From assembly GCF_900155685.1 (NCBI RefSeq), contig NZ_LT732547.1, forward strand, positions 445 to 64,444: a stretch of DNA of 64,000 nucleotides, written 5' to 3'. Below are positions 21,123-29,692 of this stretch, piece by piece; position 1 is the stretch's first letter, and the number at the start of each line of letters is the position of its first letter. The notes under the pieces are model-generated. The model searched no databases, was not told where the DNA came from, and worked only from the letters and a program-made list of their open reading frames with translations. The translations under genes were made by a program, and so were the position numbers. The stretch comes from Paenibacillus bouchesdurhonensis. GTDB lineage: Bacteria > Bacillota > Bacilli > Paenibacillales > Paenibacillaceae.

Positions 21123-21728
21123 ATGATTCATATTGGCGAACACTTAATACCGAATGATGAAATTTATTTAGCAGACGTACGCAAAATAAGAGAATATTCA
21201 TTGGAAAAGGGTTACGCTTGGTTTGGAGAGGATGATTTCTTAACAGAAAAAGAAATTAGAGAAGCTAAAAAATCATTTCCAGAGGGTAGAATCGGAATAT
21301 CAATAACAATTACTTATAGTGAACAATATGGGGAATATTTATACATTGAACGTCCGTATGTGACTCTGACAGATATAATGAAGAAGAACAGTCAGGCAAA
21401 GATTTCTTATTTTTGTTTTAAGGCAGTCTTTGATGAGGTGGGTGAGATTGCGGGGATTGTTAGAAATAATGTTTTCTTTACATTTTGGGATTCAAATTTA
21501 GAGTTTGCATGTCAATCATCCTCCGAAATTATAACTGGGAGATTCCTGGAAATATATAAATCGGATATTTTCGAATCAGTTGTTGAAAGATACGAAGAAC
21601 TTCTCTCGTATTCTAATCAAATATATAAAGGGGGATATATTTTTGTTGATACAAAAGGGCATTTGGTGGCAAATTTTTTTAAGCAGGGTAGGAAGTACGA
21701 TGCTGAGTTAAATGTGGTTGGAATATAA
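21123..21728 (+). CDS. hypothetical protein next to defence genes
   Basis: This 201-residue soluble protein has a good AAGGAAGG site before its ATG. I do not recognise the family. It is a mixed alpha/beta protein with several aromatic-rich strands (GISITITYSEQYGEYLYIE, VFFTFWDSN). It is the last intact gene of the island and the third gene in a row on the same strand after the OLD and STAND genes, so it might belong to the same module. Confidence 0.6.
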   Translation: MIHIGEHLIPNDEIYLADVRKIREYSLEKGYAWFGEDDFLTEKEIREAKKSFPEGRIGISITITYSEQYGEYLYIERPYVTLTDIMKKNSQAKISYFCFKAVFDEVGEIAGIVRNNVFFTFWDSNLEFACQSSSEIITGRFLEIYKSDIFESVVERYEELLSYSNQIYKGGYIFVDTKGHLVANFFKQGRKYDAELNVVGI

Positions 21729-21845
21729 CATGTGTTGCTTATACTGGTTTGTTATCATTTGTTGAAAACACTACATTTACCAGCTACAATTGATATATAA
21801 AATAACTCAAATAATGAACAGTAATTTACTCTATTGAAGTACACG

Positions 21846-21975
21846 GTAGGTATCCGTGCGGTAACTTCCATCGACGGGATGACCGCCGACTGGGCGCGCA
21901 TTCCGTGGGACGTACTGGAGAAAACTTCGGTTCGTCAATGAAATGAACAACACGCTGACCGTATGGCGTACCTAG
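21846..21975 (+). pseudogene. guaA (GMP synthase) C-terminal fragment
   Basis: One frame reads [20 protein letters not shown] then [10 protein letters not shown], which is the C-terminal dimerisation region of GMP synthase. A short deletion (about 5 nt) shifts the frame before AATGAA (the usual VNE), and the similarity then fades. No other part of guaA is present. The base composition is higher in GC than the island genes. Because the 3' end of guaA is a known integration hotspot, it may be a captured att-flank from a previous host site. Confidence 0.7.
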
Positions 21976-22057
21976 TTTGTAGCCCCTGATCTGCAATGAT
22001 TGAATTTGTTTTTATGGGTTGACTCATACGTGTGAAAATAATAAGATGAAATTATCC

Positions 22058-22099
22058 AACGGTCACTGACCAAATTAAACGTTTAACTCAGACCGCTGT
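22058..22099 (+). other. candidate integrase arm sites, right end
   Basis: AACGGTCAC (22058-22066) and CAGACCGCTGT (22089-22099) are reverse complements of the left-end pair, in mirror order and at nearly equal distances from the att core. Confidence 0.5.
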
Positions 22100-22163
22100 A
22101 GCGGTTCAACCATAAAGTGCAATAAACTCAGTCAGCATAAGGGATGGCGGGTTTTTATAACGA

Positions 22164-22230
<67 letters not shown>

Positions 22231-22279
22231 ATTAATTGAGAACCCACAGAGGTTCGTCCATACCACCTATATAAATTAA

Positions 22280-22308
22280 GCCGCTTTCTGAATGGAGAGC
22301 GGTTTTTT
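22280..22308 (+). terminator. original tRNA-Ser terminator
   Basis: The stem GCCGCTTTC / GAGAGCGG, with one mismatch, is followed by six T residues, 50 nt after attR. Before integration this would have been the terminator just downstream of tRNA-Ser. Confidence 0.6.
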
Positions 22309-22764
22309 AGTATGCCAAGGTGCATAAACCTTGCTGGATTGCTTGTCCGACCCAACAATAAATGGAGTTCTGGTATTTGAAATATGCAATCTGGCGCAGA
22401 CTGTAGAAGTAACTGGATTTCGTGTTATTAAAATGAGGTTTAACCGGCTGTTATATTGATCAAGCGGTTTGAAGTACATGAAATCCATCTATTTTCTAGA
22501 GTTGACCTAGAGATACTAAAGTAAATACATAGAACCCAGCTAAATTGATTACGCGACGTTTGTAGAGACGCTTTGCGTGTCATCGTAGAGCCATGAATCC
22601 AACGAATTTGGTTCTCCCCACATTTCTATATCTTAAAGGTTGCGTTAGCACGAGAAATGATGCCGCCAGGAGCTTTACTACGCAAGAACAGCAGCCCCAG
22701 CCAAGGATCACCAGGTATAAATGAAGTGGAATACTCACAACTTAAGTCGACTGAGTGAACTAAG
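22309..22764. other. gap without recognisable gene
   Basis: About 450 nt of host-side sequence right of the island. Short open frames here have no ribosome sites and no recognisable product. Confidence 0.3.
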
Positions 22765-22828
22765 CTTGATGAGCAAAGAATGAGCAAAGAATGATGAGCA
22801 AAGGATTTGCAAAGAATGAGTAAAGGAG
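22765..22828 (+). repeat. short degenerate ATGAGCAAAGA repeats
   Basis: Four to five imperfect copies of a unit like ATGAGCAAAGAATG run into the ribosome site of the sspP-like gene. The pattern looks like slippage-type expansion. Confidence 0.6.
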
Positions 22829-22838
22829 GATGTGCCGC

Positions 22839-22988
22839 ATGAGTAAGCCGAAGTCCTATACGACCCCAGGAACCCAACCTGATTCCAATCAGCGCAGAGA
22901 GCATAGAGGCGGGGGGCCGGAGCCCCTATCGGGTTCCAAGAAGGTTAAGAATCAAAATCATGTAAGTCATAACAATCCTCAAGGCTAA
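22839..22988 (+). CDS. sspP: small acid-soluble spore protein P-like
   Basis: This 49-residue hydrophilic peptide has the signature PEPLSGSKKVKNQNH, which closely matches the core of SspP, a minor spore-core protein of Bacillales. A strong AAAGGAGG site precedes the ATG. It is rich in Asn, Gln, Ser and Gly with no membrane segment, as expected for a spore-core protein probably made in the forespore. It has its own terminator. Confidence 0.85.
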   Translation: MSKPKSYTTPGTQPDSNQRREHRGGGPEPLSGSKKVKNQNHVSHNNPQG

Positions 22989-23021
22989 CTGAGCAGAAAG
23001 CAGAACAGCCTTGAATCTCCT

Positions 23022-23052
23022 ATCCCTCAGCCAGCGGCTGTGGGATTTATTT
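23022..23052 (+). terminator. sspP terminator
   Basis: The stem ATCCCTCAGCC / GGCTGTGGGAT, with a short loop, is followed by a T-rich stretch. Confidence 0.65.
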
Positions 23053-23372
23053 CTAATTCCTAATTATACAGGACATGAGCTTCAAATAATGTCATAATAA
23101 GAGAGTGGATTACTTTTCAATTTTAATGTGAAAGGATCGTGATGCGTATAGCCAAACCTTGAAGATATCGTTAGCCATTTCGATCAAAGTGCTTTATTGG
23201 CTGTAGGAAATATCCATGATGTGAAGGGTGGGACGCCTTAAGAAAAAGGCGAATTTCATTAAGAAATTTAAGGAAGAGGGTTTCATTTTTTCACATTATG
23301 TTTAATATATTAGGTGGGTCATGTAAAAAAAATATTATATATTGTCATCTGTGAGGATGGAGAGGAGCTAGT
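23053..23372. other. gap before lipoprotein gene
   Basis: No gene or clear RNA structure is seen. One short frame near 23155-23240 has no start or ribosome site and is probably not coding. Promoter elements for the next gene should lie at its AT-rich right end. Confidence 0.3.
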
Positions 23373-24440
23373 ATGTCAAGAAAGTTTTTTATGTCAGCAC
23401 TTATTTTACTTATGTCGGTAACCTTGATTTTATCCGGCTGCGGCACTAAGAAGGAGCCGAAAGAAGCGCTGAAAAGTGCAGCTGTAACTGCACTGAAAAT
23501 GGATTCATATGTAACAGAAAGTCAGATTAAACTAACAGATCTTACGTTCGATGCATCATCGTCTCCGGAATTGGGAGCCGTCTACTCTATGCTTAAGGAC
23601 GCTGAGATAAATTTAACTCAAGTGTACCAGAGAGATCCTATGCAGACGGAAGCTTCGCTGGAAGTCAAGCTGACAGGTGATTTCTCAACGACGATTACAC
23701 TACAATTCGTGATGACCAAGGATAAAGTATATGTCAAAATCCCTAGCATTCCGTTCCTGCCGCTGCCGGAGAATGTAACCGGGAAATTCCTCGAGTTTGA
23801 TTTGAAGGAATTGGCGGAAAGCGCCGGTGAGGACTTTAATCCGGATTTGCTAGATACCGATAAAACTCAGAAGCTTGTGGCGGAGATTGCCAATGTCATC
23901 CTCGCAGAGTATGATTCAGAGAAATTTATCAAGGATGTTGATCCGAAAGAATTTAATTTGCCGGAAGGCTTTAAGGCGAAGCAAGTCGTTCAATTCTATA
24001 TTACGAATGATACGTTTAGGGAAGCGATTGCCATTCTAATCAAAGAAGCCCTTCCGAAGGCACTTGATATTGTAGCTAAGGATGAATATCGCGAAATGCT
24101 GCAGCTAACGCCTCAGGACATTGAGGATGCGAAGAAAGAGCTCGGAGAACTTAATGAAGAAGAGTTCCAAAAAGATTTGGACGAAATGCAGAAATTTTTG
24201 AAAATTAATGAATTTACTATGAACACCGCCATCGACAAGGATAATTACCCTTCTTATCAAGAGATGAACCTGGATGTAGAATTCAGTGATCCGGATACGC
24301 AGGAGAAGATAAAACTGGCCATGCATATGAATAGTAAATTCACGGGTATCAATCAAGCGCCAAAATTCGAAATCGGTATTCCACAGGATACCATCACGAT
24401 GGAAGAACTTGAGCAAGAAATGAACTCATTTGGCTATTAA
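23373..24440 (+). CDS. lipoprotein of unknown function
   Basis: This 355-residue lipoprotein has a signal peptide and the lipobox LSGC at residues 20-23. The mature part has repeated beta-like stretches (e.g. MQTEASLEVKLTGDFSTTIT) and acidic C-terminal helices. It resembles the LppX/DUF6612-type beta-sheet lipoproteins of Paenibacillus in general style, but I cannot name the family with certainty. ATG follows GAGAGGAG. It stands alone and converges on tadA with a shared terminator. Confidence 0.75.
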   Translation: MSRKFFMSALILLMSVTLILSGCGTKKEPKEALKSAAVTALKMDSYVTESQIKLTDLTFDASSSPELGAVYSMLKDAEINLTQVYQRDPMQTEASLEVKLTGDFSTTITLQFVMTKDKVYVKIPSIPFLPLPENVTGKFLEFDLKELAESAGEDFNPDLLDTDKTQKLVAEIANVILAEYDSEKFIKDVDPKEFNLPEGFKAKQVVQFYITNDTFREAIAILIKEALPKALDIVAKDEYREMLQLTPQDIEDAKKELGELNEEEFQKDLDEMQKFLKINEFTMNTAIDKDNYPSYQEMNLDVEFSDPDTQEKIKLAMHMNSKFTGINQAPKFEIGIPQDTITMEELEQEMNSFGY

Positions 24441-24453
24441 TAAATAATTAAGC

Positions 24454-24507
24454 ATAGCAAAGGGGCGTCTCCGAGTCTAGATAGAACTTGGGACGCCTCT
24501 TTGCTAT
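24454..24507. terminator. bidirectional terminator
   Basis: The long hairpin ATAGCAAAG-GGGCGTC ... GACGCC-TCTTTGCTAT lies between the convergent lipoprotein and tadA genes. Confidence 0.85.
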
Positions 24508-24521
24508 GGTATGTTAACAAG

Positions 24522-25013
24522 CTATTTTTTGCGCAGGCGCCGAAAGAACTCCGTTAGCAGAGAAGCGCATTCCTCTCGCAGTATGCCGGCCGTTACTTCT
24601 GTACGATGGTTAAAGCGGGGCTCCTGGAGTAAATTTATCAGCGTGCCAGCGCAGCCCGCCTTGGGATCAGGAGCGCCGTAAATAACTTGGGGGATACGGC
24701 ATTGCACGATAGCCCCCGAACACATAGGACAGGGCTCCAGGGTCACGTAAAGCCGACAATGGAGCAGACGCCATGCGTCTAAGGCTTGGCTCGCTTCCCG
24801 AATGGCAATCATTTCAGCGTGTGCTGTACCATCACGAATGCTTTCGCGAAGATTATGGCCTCTTCCTATAACTTCGTCGCCAAGTACGATAACAGCACCG
24901 ATAGGAACCTCGCCGATTGCTTCTGCCTTGCGCGCTTCTTTGATTGCTTCATGCATCCAGTATTCGTCGGAATAAGTGGAGGCGGGAGGGGTTAACGGAT
25001 AAGACGCATCCAT
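24522..25013 (-). CDS. tadA: tRNA-specific adenosine deaminase TadA
   Basis: TadA converts A34 to inosine in tRNA-Arg(ACG). The 163-residue deaminase has the zinc and catalytic motif HAEM with Glu as proton shuttle, and PCPMCSGAI with both zinc cysteines. I start it at ATG 25013 (MDASYP); the open frame continues 67 codons upstream, but that part lies in the DnaA-box region and looks non-coding. A site AAGGAG is present, though 14 nt away. In Bacillus tadA (yaaJ) sits just before the SRP RNA and dnaX; here they are 38 kb apart. Confidence 0.94.
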   Translation of the reverse strand: MDASYPLTPPASTYSDEYWMHEAIKEARKAEAIGEVPIGAVIVLGDEVIGRGHNLRESIRDGTAHAEMIAIREASQALDAWRLLHCRLYVTLEPCPMCSGAIVQCRIPQVIYGAPDPKAGCAGTLINLLQEPRFNHRTEVTAGILREECASLLTEFFRRLRKK

Positions 25014-25090
25014 AAAATACAGTTCAACTCCTTGGAAATAGTAAGAAAAAAGTACTCTGTCCAACGAACAAATATTCGTTGTTAACATGT

Positions 25091-25184
25091 TGTGGGTAAG
25101 TCTGTGCATAACCACTTCTTTATCCCCATTGTTATACACAGCAAGGACTTTGAGATTGTTGACATGTTCATAACTTGTGCATAA
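25091..25184. promoter_or_regulatory. cluster of DnaA boxes
   Basis: Within 94 nt there are three perfect matches to the DnaA box TTATNCACA: TTATACACA (25132-25140, plus strand), and TGTGCATAA twice on the minus strand (25103-25111 and 25176-25184). Two one-mismatch copies are also present: TGTGGGTAA at 25091-25099 and TTATCCCCA near 25120. The cluster lies between tadA and the kinase gene. No dnaA or dnaN gene is here, so it is probably a regulatory or titration cluster rather than oriC. Confidence 0.65.
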
Positions 25185-25355
25185 CTTTTTGAATACGCCC
25201 TTTATTAACAACACATATAGGTATTTTTACTTATTGTAGGTAAAGAGAGTGGGAATATCAACGTCTTTGCAAAACATGTCGTTACAGTTATGATGATAGG
25301 AGAAGATTAATTCCAAAAATAGCCAGAGTACAGTCTCAAAAGGGTGGGGGGAAGC

Positions 25356-27236
25356 TTGTCTATTAAAACAAAGTTATCTCTAATTATGTCGTTTTTCGCA
25401 TTGATTCTTCTTTCCTTAAATATCGCCTTAAGTTACTTCTCAACCCGGGATAATTTAAGGAATCTGAGCGAAGCCAACATGATGGTGACAGCCCGTCAGA
25501 TTGCACTGGCTGTCGAACAAGGTCGTTCTGTTAATGAGCACATCAAGAAGCAGAACCATGGGGAGATCAGTCGAGTGATGGCGGAAGGGATGCTCCAGAT
25601 GACTAGTCCCGATCGGATTACCCAGGAGACTTTGCGCTCCAATACAGATCTGCTTGAGATTACGGGCATAGACCTCGAGACCTTCCAGGGAGGCGGCAAG
25701 CTCTTATTCGGCACTTATAACTATGTAAATGATACTATGGATCAAACGGCGGTCAAGGAGGTTATCCAGAAGGGCGAGAGTCTATTACAGGACGCCACCA
25801 TTAATGGGGAAAGAGTGCTGGAGAGCTTTATTCCTATTTCACCTGTAAATAAAGGCCCTTATGTCATACGAATCGTTTCAAGCTATGAGCCTATTTCCTC
25901 GGTCATTTCCAAGCAAATGTTTAGCCAGATCACGATCTCTTTAGTCTTACTTCAAATCGTCATATTTGCCAGTTATATTCTGGCCGGCGAAATTATTAGG
26001 CCTATTCAGGATATTCTGATTAAAGTGAACCAACTTTCTTCAGGGAAATTCGAGACTAGAATGCGGGTGAATCGTCGGGATGAGCTTGGATTGTTAGGGC
26101 AGAAGATCAATACGATGGCTGTTAGCCTTGGTCATTATACCACCGAGTTGGAGCAGAAGAATGAAGAAATTCGTTCAATGAATGAATACTTAGAGTCCAT
26201 TATCAGCCAGACGGCTGATGCGATTCATTTGATTGATCTGGAGGGAAGAATCCTCAGGGTAAATCCTGCGTTTGAGTGTTTATATGGTTGGACGACCGAG
26301 GAGATCGTAGGCCAACACTTAGATTATATTCCGTCTTTTTTAGAGCAGGATAGGGAAGAATGGACGCGAGAGCTGGAGCAGGGGAAGTCCGTTATTTTGT
26401 CCGAAACCGTGCGTAAGCGCAAGGATGGAAGCTTGGTGGAGGTAAGCATTAGTGAATCTCCGATCTTTGATAAGTTCGGGCGAATATCCGCTTATATTTG
26501 CATCTCCAGAGATATGACGGAGCACAATCGGATGGAAGAGCTCCTGCGCAGATCGGAGAAGTTGACGACGGTTGGCCAATTAGCGGCAGGCGTTGCCCAT
26601 GAAATCCGCAACCCGCTTACAACGCTGCGCGGCTTCCTGCAAATGCAACAGTGCTCCAAGGCCGTTAATCCGCTCCATACAGACATCATGCTTTCGGAGC
26701 TGGATCGAATTAATTTGATTGTGAGTGAGTTTTTAATTCTAGCTAAGCCGCAGGCCGTAAATTTCCAAACCAAGGATGTCCGTTATACGCTTGGAGACGT
26801 CGTCTCCTTATTGGATAGCGAGGCTCACTTACATAACATTGAATTTAGAGTTCATTTCTCGCCGGAAGCTATTCTGGTACACTGTGAAGAGAACCAATTA
26901 AAGCAGGTATTTATTAATGTCCTGAAAAATGCCATGGAGGCCATGCCTTCCGGAGGGCAAATCACACTTATGCAGTCTTCCGATGAGCCGCATCTTGCCG
27001 TCATTCGCGTCATCGATGAAGGTGAAGGCATCCCCAAAGAACGGATGCAGAAGCTCGGAGAGCCGTTTTATACGAACAAGGAGAAAGGAACGGGGCTTGG
27101 CTTGATGATCAGCCAGAGGATTATTGAGGCTCATAAGGGCTGTTTTCAAATTGAGAGCGAGGTCGGCAAGGGGACGGTGGTCACGATTACGCTTCCGCGT
27201 CTGCAGGAGAAGGAAGCTCCTCAGCCGGATGAATAA
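25356..27236 (+). CDS. sensor histidine kinase (HAMP-PAS)
   Basis: This approximately 626-residue membrane kinase has one transmembrane helix near residues 6-28, an extracellular sensor region, and a second helix (ISLVLLQIVIFASYIL). HAMP and PAS domains follow, then HisKA with phospho-acceptor His415 in GVAHEIRNPL, and a HATPase with GTGLGL. It resembles sporulation and phosphorelay-type kinases. No response regulator gene is adjacent, so it is an orphan; Spo0F, encoded at 55147, is a plausible target by inference. TTG 25356 is chosen because a G-rich site precedes it; GTG 25344 is also possible. Confidence 0.87.
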   Translation: MSIKTKLSLIMSFFALILLSLNIALSYFSTRDNLRNLSEANMMVTARQIALAVEQGRSVNEHIKKQNHGEISRVMAEGMLQMTSPDRITQETLRSNTDLLEITGIDLETFQGGGKLLFGTYNYVNDTMDQTAVKEVIQKGESLLQDATINGERVLESFIPISPVNKGPYVIRIVSSYEPISSVISKQMFSQITISLVLLQIVIFASYILAGEIIRPIQDILIKVNQLSSGKFETRMRVNRRDELGLLGQKINTMAVSLGHYTTELEQKNEEIRSMNEYLESIISQTADAIHLIDLEGRILRVNPAFECLYGWTTEEIVGQHLDYIPSFLEQDREEWTRELEQGKSVILSETVRKRKDGSLVEVSISESPIFDKFGRISAYICISRDMTEHNRMEELLRRSEKLTTVGQLAAGVAHEIRNPLTTLRGFLQMQQCSKAVNPLHTDIMLSELDRINLIVSEFLILAKPQAVNFQTKDVRYTLGDVVSLLDSEAHLHNIEFRVHFSPEAILVHCEENQLKQVFINVLKNAMEAMPSGGQITLMQSSDEPHLAVIRVIDEGEGIPKERMQKLGEPFYTNKEKGTGLGLMISQRIIEAHKGCFQIESEVGKGTVVTITLPRLQEKEAPQPDE

Positions 27237-27302
27237 TCTTTCAGGTTACAAATGTGTTAGAAGTCCAAGCAAAGAGATAGCATAGACGGGGTGACATCAA
27301 AG

Positions 27303-28007
27303 GTGAGAATCAATAAATTTATTAGTGAAACAGGTTACTGTTCCCGGCGGGAAGCGGACAAGCTAGTAGAGTCCGGCCAAGTAACGATTAATGGGGAAAT
27401 AGCTGTCCTCGGCAGTCAAGCCGAGAAGGGGGACGATGTTCGGATTAACGGGAAGCCGCTGACGCTGAAGACATCCAAGCATGTATACATTGCACTAAAT
27501 AAACCGGTAGGGATCACGAGTACAACGGAACAGCATATTCGAGGAAATATCGTCGATTTCGTAGGGCATGAGGAACGAATCTTTCCCATCGGGCGTCTTG
27601 ATAAGGATTCGGAAGGCTTAATCTTGCTGACTAGCGATGGGGATATCGTTAATAAAATATTGCGATCCGAGGGGCGGCACGAGAAGGAATACATCGTGAC
27701 GGTGGACAAGGTGATAACGCCGTCTTTTCTTAAAGCTATGAGTGAAGGAGTGCGTATCCTCGGCACGATGACCAGGCCTTGCCAGGTGACGCGGATTACA
27801 GAGAGAGTATTCCGAATTATTCTGACCGAAGGGAAGAACCGGCAAATTCGCCGGATGTGCAGTGCACTTGGTTACGAAGTGCGCAAACTTCAGCGCATTC
27901 GGATTATGAATATTCATTTAGGCAACCAAGCGACCGGTTCTTGGCGAGAATTGACACCGCAAGAGAAGCAGGAGCTCGGAGCAGCGCTGAATTATGATCT
28001 TCAATAA
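27303..28007 (+). CDS. rluF: 23S rRNA pseudouridine synthase RluF-like
   Basis: This approximately 234-residue RsuA/RluB-family pseudouridine synthase isomerises uridine in rRNA. An N-terminal S4 domain (RINKFISETGYCSRREADKL) leads into the catalytic core; the nucleophile Asp is in GRLDKDSEGL, and the late motif is EGKNRQIRRM. Among the family the N-terminus is most like RluF, which modifies 23S U2604. GTG 27303 is chosen because GGGGTGA lies 9 nt before it and the protein then begins exactly at the family start; GTG 27291 is the longer option. Confidence 0.88.
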   Translation: MRINKFISETGYCSRREADKLVESGQVTINGEIAVLGSQAEKGDDVRINGKPLTLKTSKHVYIALNKPVGITSTTEQHIRGNIVDFVGHEERIFPIGRLDKDSEGLILLTSDGDIVNKILRSEGRHEKEYIVTVDKVITPSFLKAMSEGVRILGTMTRPCQVTRITERVFRIILTEGKNRQIRRMCSALGYEVRKLQRIRIMNIHLGNQATGSWRELTPQEKQELGAALNYDLQ

Positions 28008-28040
28008 GGATATCGGGGCTATCGCCTTACTTGAATACAA

Positions 28041-28074
28041 AAACAATCAGGCCTCCCGCAGGGCCTGATTGTTT
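28041..28074. terminator. bidirectional terminator
   Basis: The stem CAATCAGGCC / GGCCTGATTG has A- and T-runs on its two sides and lies between the convergent rluF and motB genes. Confidence 0.85.
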
Positions 28075-28095
28075 CCTAATAACGTTGTATAAGGA

Positions 28096-28905
28096 TTATT
28101 GCGAAGTTGTGTTAATCGCCGGAATGCCCGTTTTCGATTCTTCTTGGTATTTACGGATAATCGATACTTCGACTCGGCGGTTCTTGGCGCGCCCTTCGCT
28201 TGTTTTGTTCGAAGCAACGGGGTGGTACTCGCCCTGGCCGGTCGAGCTGAACTTTTTCGGATCGAGCTTGTCATTAAGCAGGAGAATCTTCATGAAGTTC
28301 AAGGCTCGTCCGGAACTTAAATCCCAGTTCGAAGGGAATTGGCTTGTCGAGATCGGGATATTGTCTGTATGCCCAGAGACAACAACCTCGTAATCCGGGA
28401 ATTGTTCCAGCATCGCAGAGATGGCTTTAGCCAGCTTGCGGGCTTCCGTCTTCACTTCCGCATCACCTGAGGCGAATAGGGCATTATCGCTAATCGTAAT
28501 CATGAGTCGAGAGTGATTAAGCTGCGTATCAAGCTGCGTTGTGAGTCCGTTCTCTTTAATGTAATCATCCAGACGCTTCTTGAGACCTTCGAGATTCTCT
28601 TGCTCTCGGCGCATAAGCTCGTTTTTTCTCATTAAGCCTTCTGATGAATCTTTAGGTATTAGATTATCGCTATTAAAGTTCTTGGAATTGCTGTTGAGCG
28701 AGTTCTGATCGAGTATGCCAATACCGCCGGTAAGGACGCCGCTGAATGCTTCGCTCATTTCTTCGAACTTCTTAGCATCGGTAGCGCTCATGCCATACAG
28801 AACTATAAATAGAGCCAGCAGAAGCGTCATAAGATCCGCGTAGGGTATTAGCCAGGATTCGTCGGCATGCTCCTCGTGGGGCTCCTGCCTAGTCTTTTTG
28901 CTCAC
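28096..28905 (-). CDS. motB: flagellar motor stator protein MotB
   Basis: MotB anchors the proton-driven stator to peptidoglycan. The 269-residue protein has one N-terminal transmembrane helix containing the essential aspartate (YADLMTLLLALFIVLYG) and a C-terminal OmpA-like domain (SGHTDNIPI, NWDLSSGRAL, RRVEVSI). I start at GTG 28905, which overlaps the end of motA by 17 nt; a GTG 9 nt upstream is possible. The pair is isolated from other flagellar genes. Confidence 0.92.
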   Translation of the reverse strand: MSKKTRQEPHEEHADESWLIPYADLMTLLLALFIVLYGMSATDAKKFEEMSEAFSGVLTGGIGILDQNSLNSNSKNFNSDNLIPKDSSEGLMRKNELMRREQENLEGLKKRLDDYIKENGLTTQLDTQLNHSRLMITISDNALFASGDAEVKTEARKLAKAISAMLEQFPDYEVVVSGHTDNIPISTSQFPSNWDLSSGRALNFMKILLLNDKLDPKKFSSTGQGEYHPVASNKTSEGRAKNRRVEVSIIRKYQEESKTGIPAINTTSQ

Positions 28906-29692
28906 CGGATTCACCTACCTTGTCTAATAGACCGGCGCGCTCCGATGGAGTCAGAAATACAGCCAGTTTTTGTTGGATGGCAATCGTTGAGACACCAGAT
29001 TGGATGGACAACAGCCCTTCCACCATCATTAGGCGGATTTCAATTTCCTGTTTGGAAAGACGTTTTAGCTTATTCGCGATGGGGTGCCATAGAACATAAC
29101 CCGTGAAAATACCGAGCAGAGTCGCTACGAAGGCCGCCGCAATAGCATGCGCCAAGGAATCCATATCGGACATATCCGCAAGGGCAGCGATCAGCCCGAT
29201 AACGGCTCCAAGTACCCCGAGGGTAGGAGCGTACATCCCGGCTTGGGAGAAAATGAGCGCACCCGCGCGATGCCGTTCTTCGGTAGCCGCAATATCTTCT
29301 GAAAGGACATCGCTGACAAACTCCTGGTCATTGCCATCAATGATCATGCGCATACCGTTGCGCAGAAAATCGTCATCAATCTCTTCGACCTTGGATTCGA
29401 GCGCCAGGAGCCCCTCACGCCGGGTAACCGTAGCCCATTCCATAAAGAGCGAGATGAGCTCTGCCTTGCTGATCATTTTTTGCTTGACGAATAACTTCTT
29501 GAACAATTTTGGAATCTTCTTCAATTCTGAGGAAGGGAAGCCTAAGAAAAGGCTCGCTGCGGTTCCCACCAAAATAATGACGTACGCCGCCGGGTTGTTA
29601 ACTAGGTTGACGATTGGAGCTCCTTTAAGGAACATCCCCAGAACTACGGCGACTAAACCGAGAATAATACCGATGAGTGATGAAATTTCCAT
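28889..29692 (-). CDS. motA: flagellar motor stator protein MotA
   Basis: This 267-residue protein has four hydrophobic segments and the conserved cytoplasmic loop with charged residues of MotA. The C-terminal pair of membrane helices includes APTLGVLGAVIGLIAAL and LLGIFTGYVLWHP. With MotB it forms the ion-conducting stator. ATG 29692 (MEISSLIGIILG) follows GAGGTG; the 51-codon upstream extension of the frame is not family-like. A sigma-D-type promoter lies about 100 nt upstream. Confidence 0.93.
   Translation of the reverse strand: MEISSLIGIILGLVAVVLGMFLKGAPIVNLVNNPAAYVIILVGTAASLFLGFPSSELKKIPKLFKKLFVKQKMISKAELISLFMEWATVTRREGLLALESKVEEIDDDFLRNGMRMIIDGNDQEFVSDVLSEDIAATEERHRAGALIFSQAGMYAPTLGVLGAVIGLIAALADMSDMDSLAHAIAAAFVATLLGIFTGYVLWHPIANKLKRLSKQEIEIRLMMVEGLLSIQSGVSTIAIQQKLAVFLTPSERAGLLDKVGESGEQKD

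Noticed and set aside
23155..23240. Short frame with LEDIVSHFDQSALLAVGNIH
   Set aside because: No start codon, no ribosome site and no recognisable family; too short to support.
25014..25214. 67-codon N-terminal extension of TadA
   Set aside because: It runs through the DnaA-box region and is not part of the deaminase family; the protein fits from 25013.
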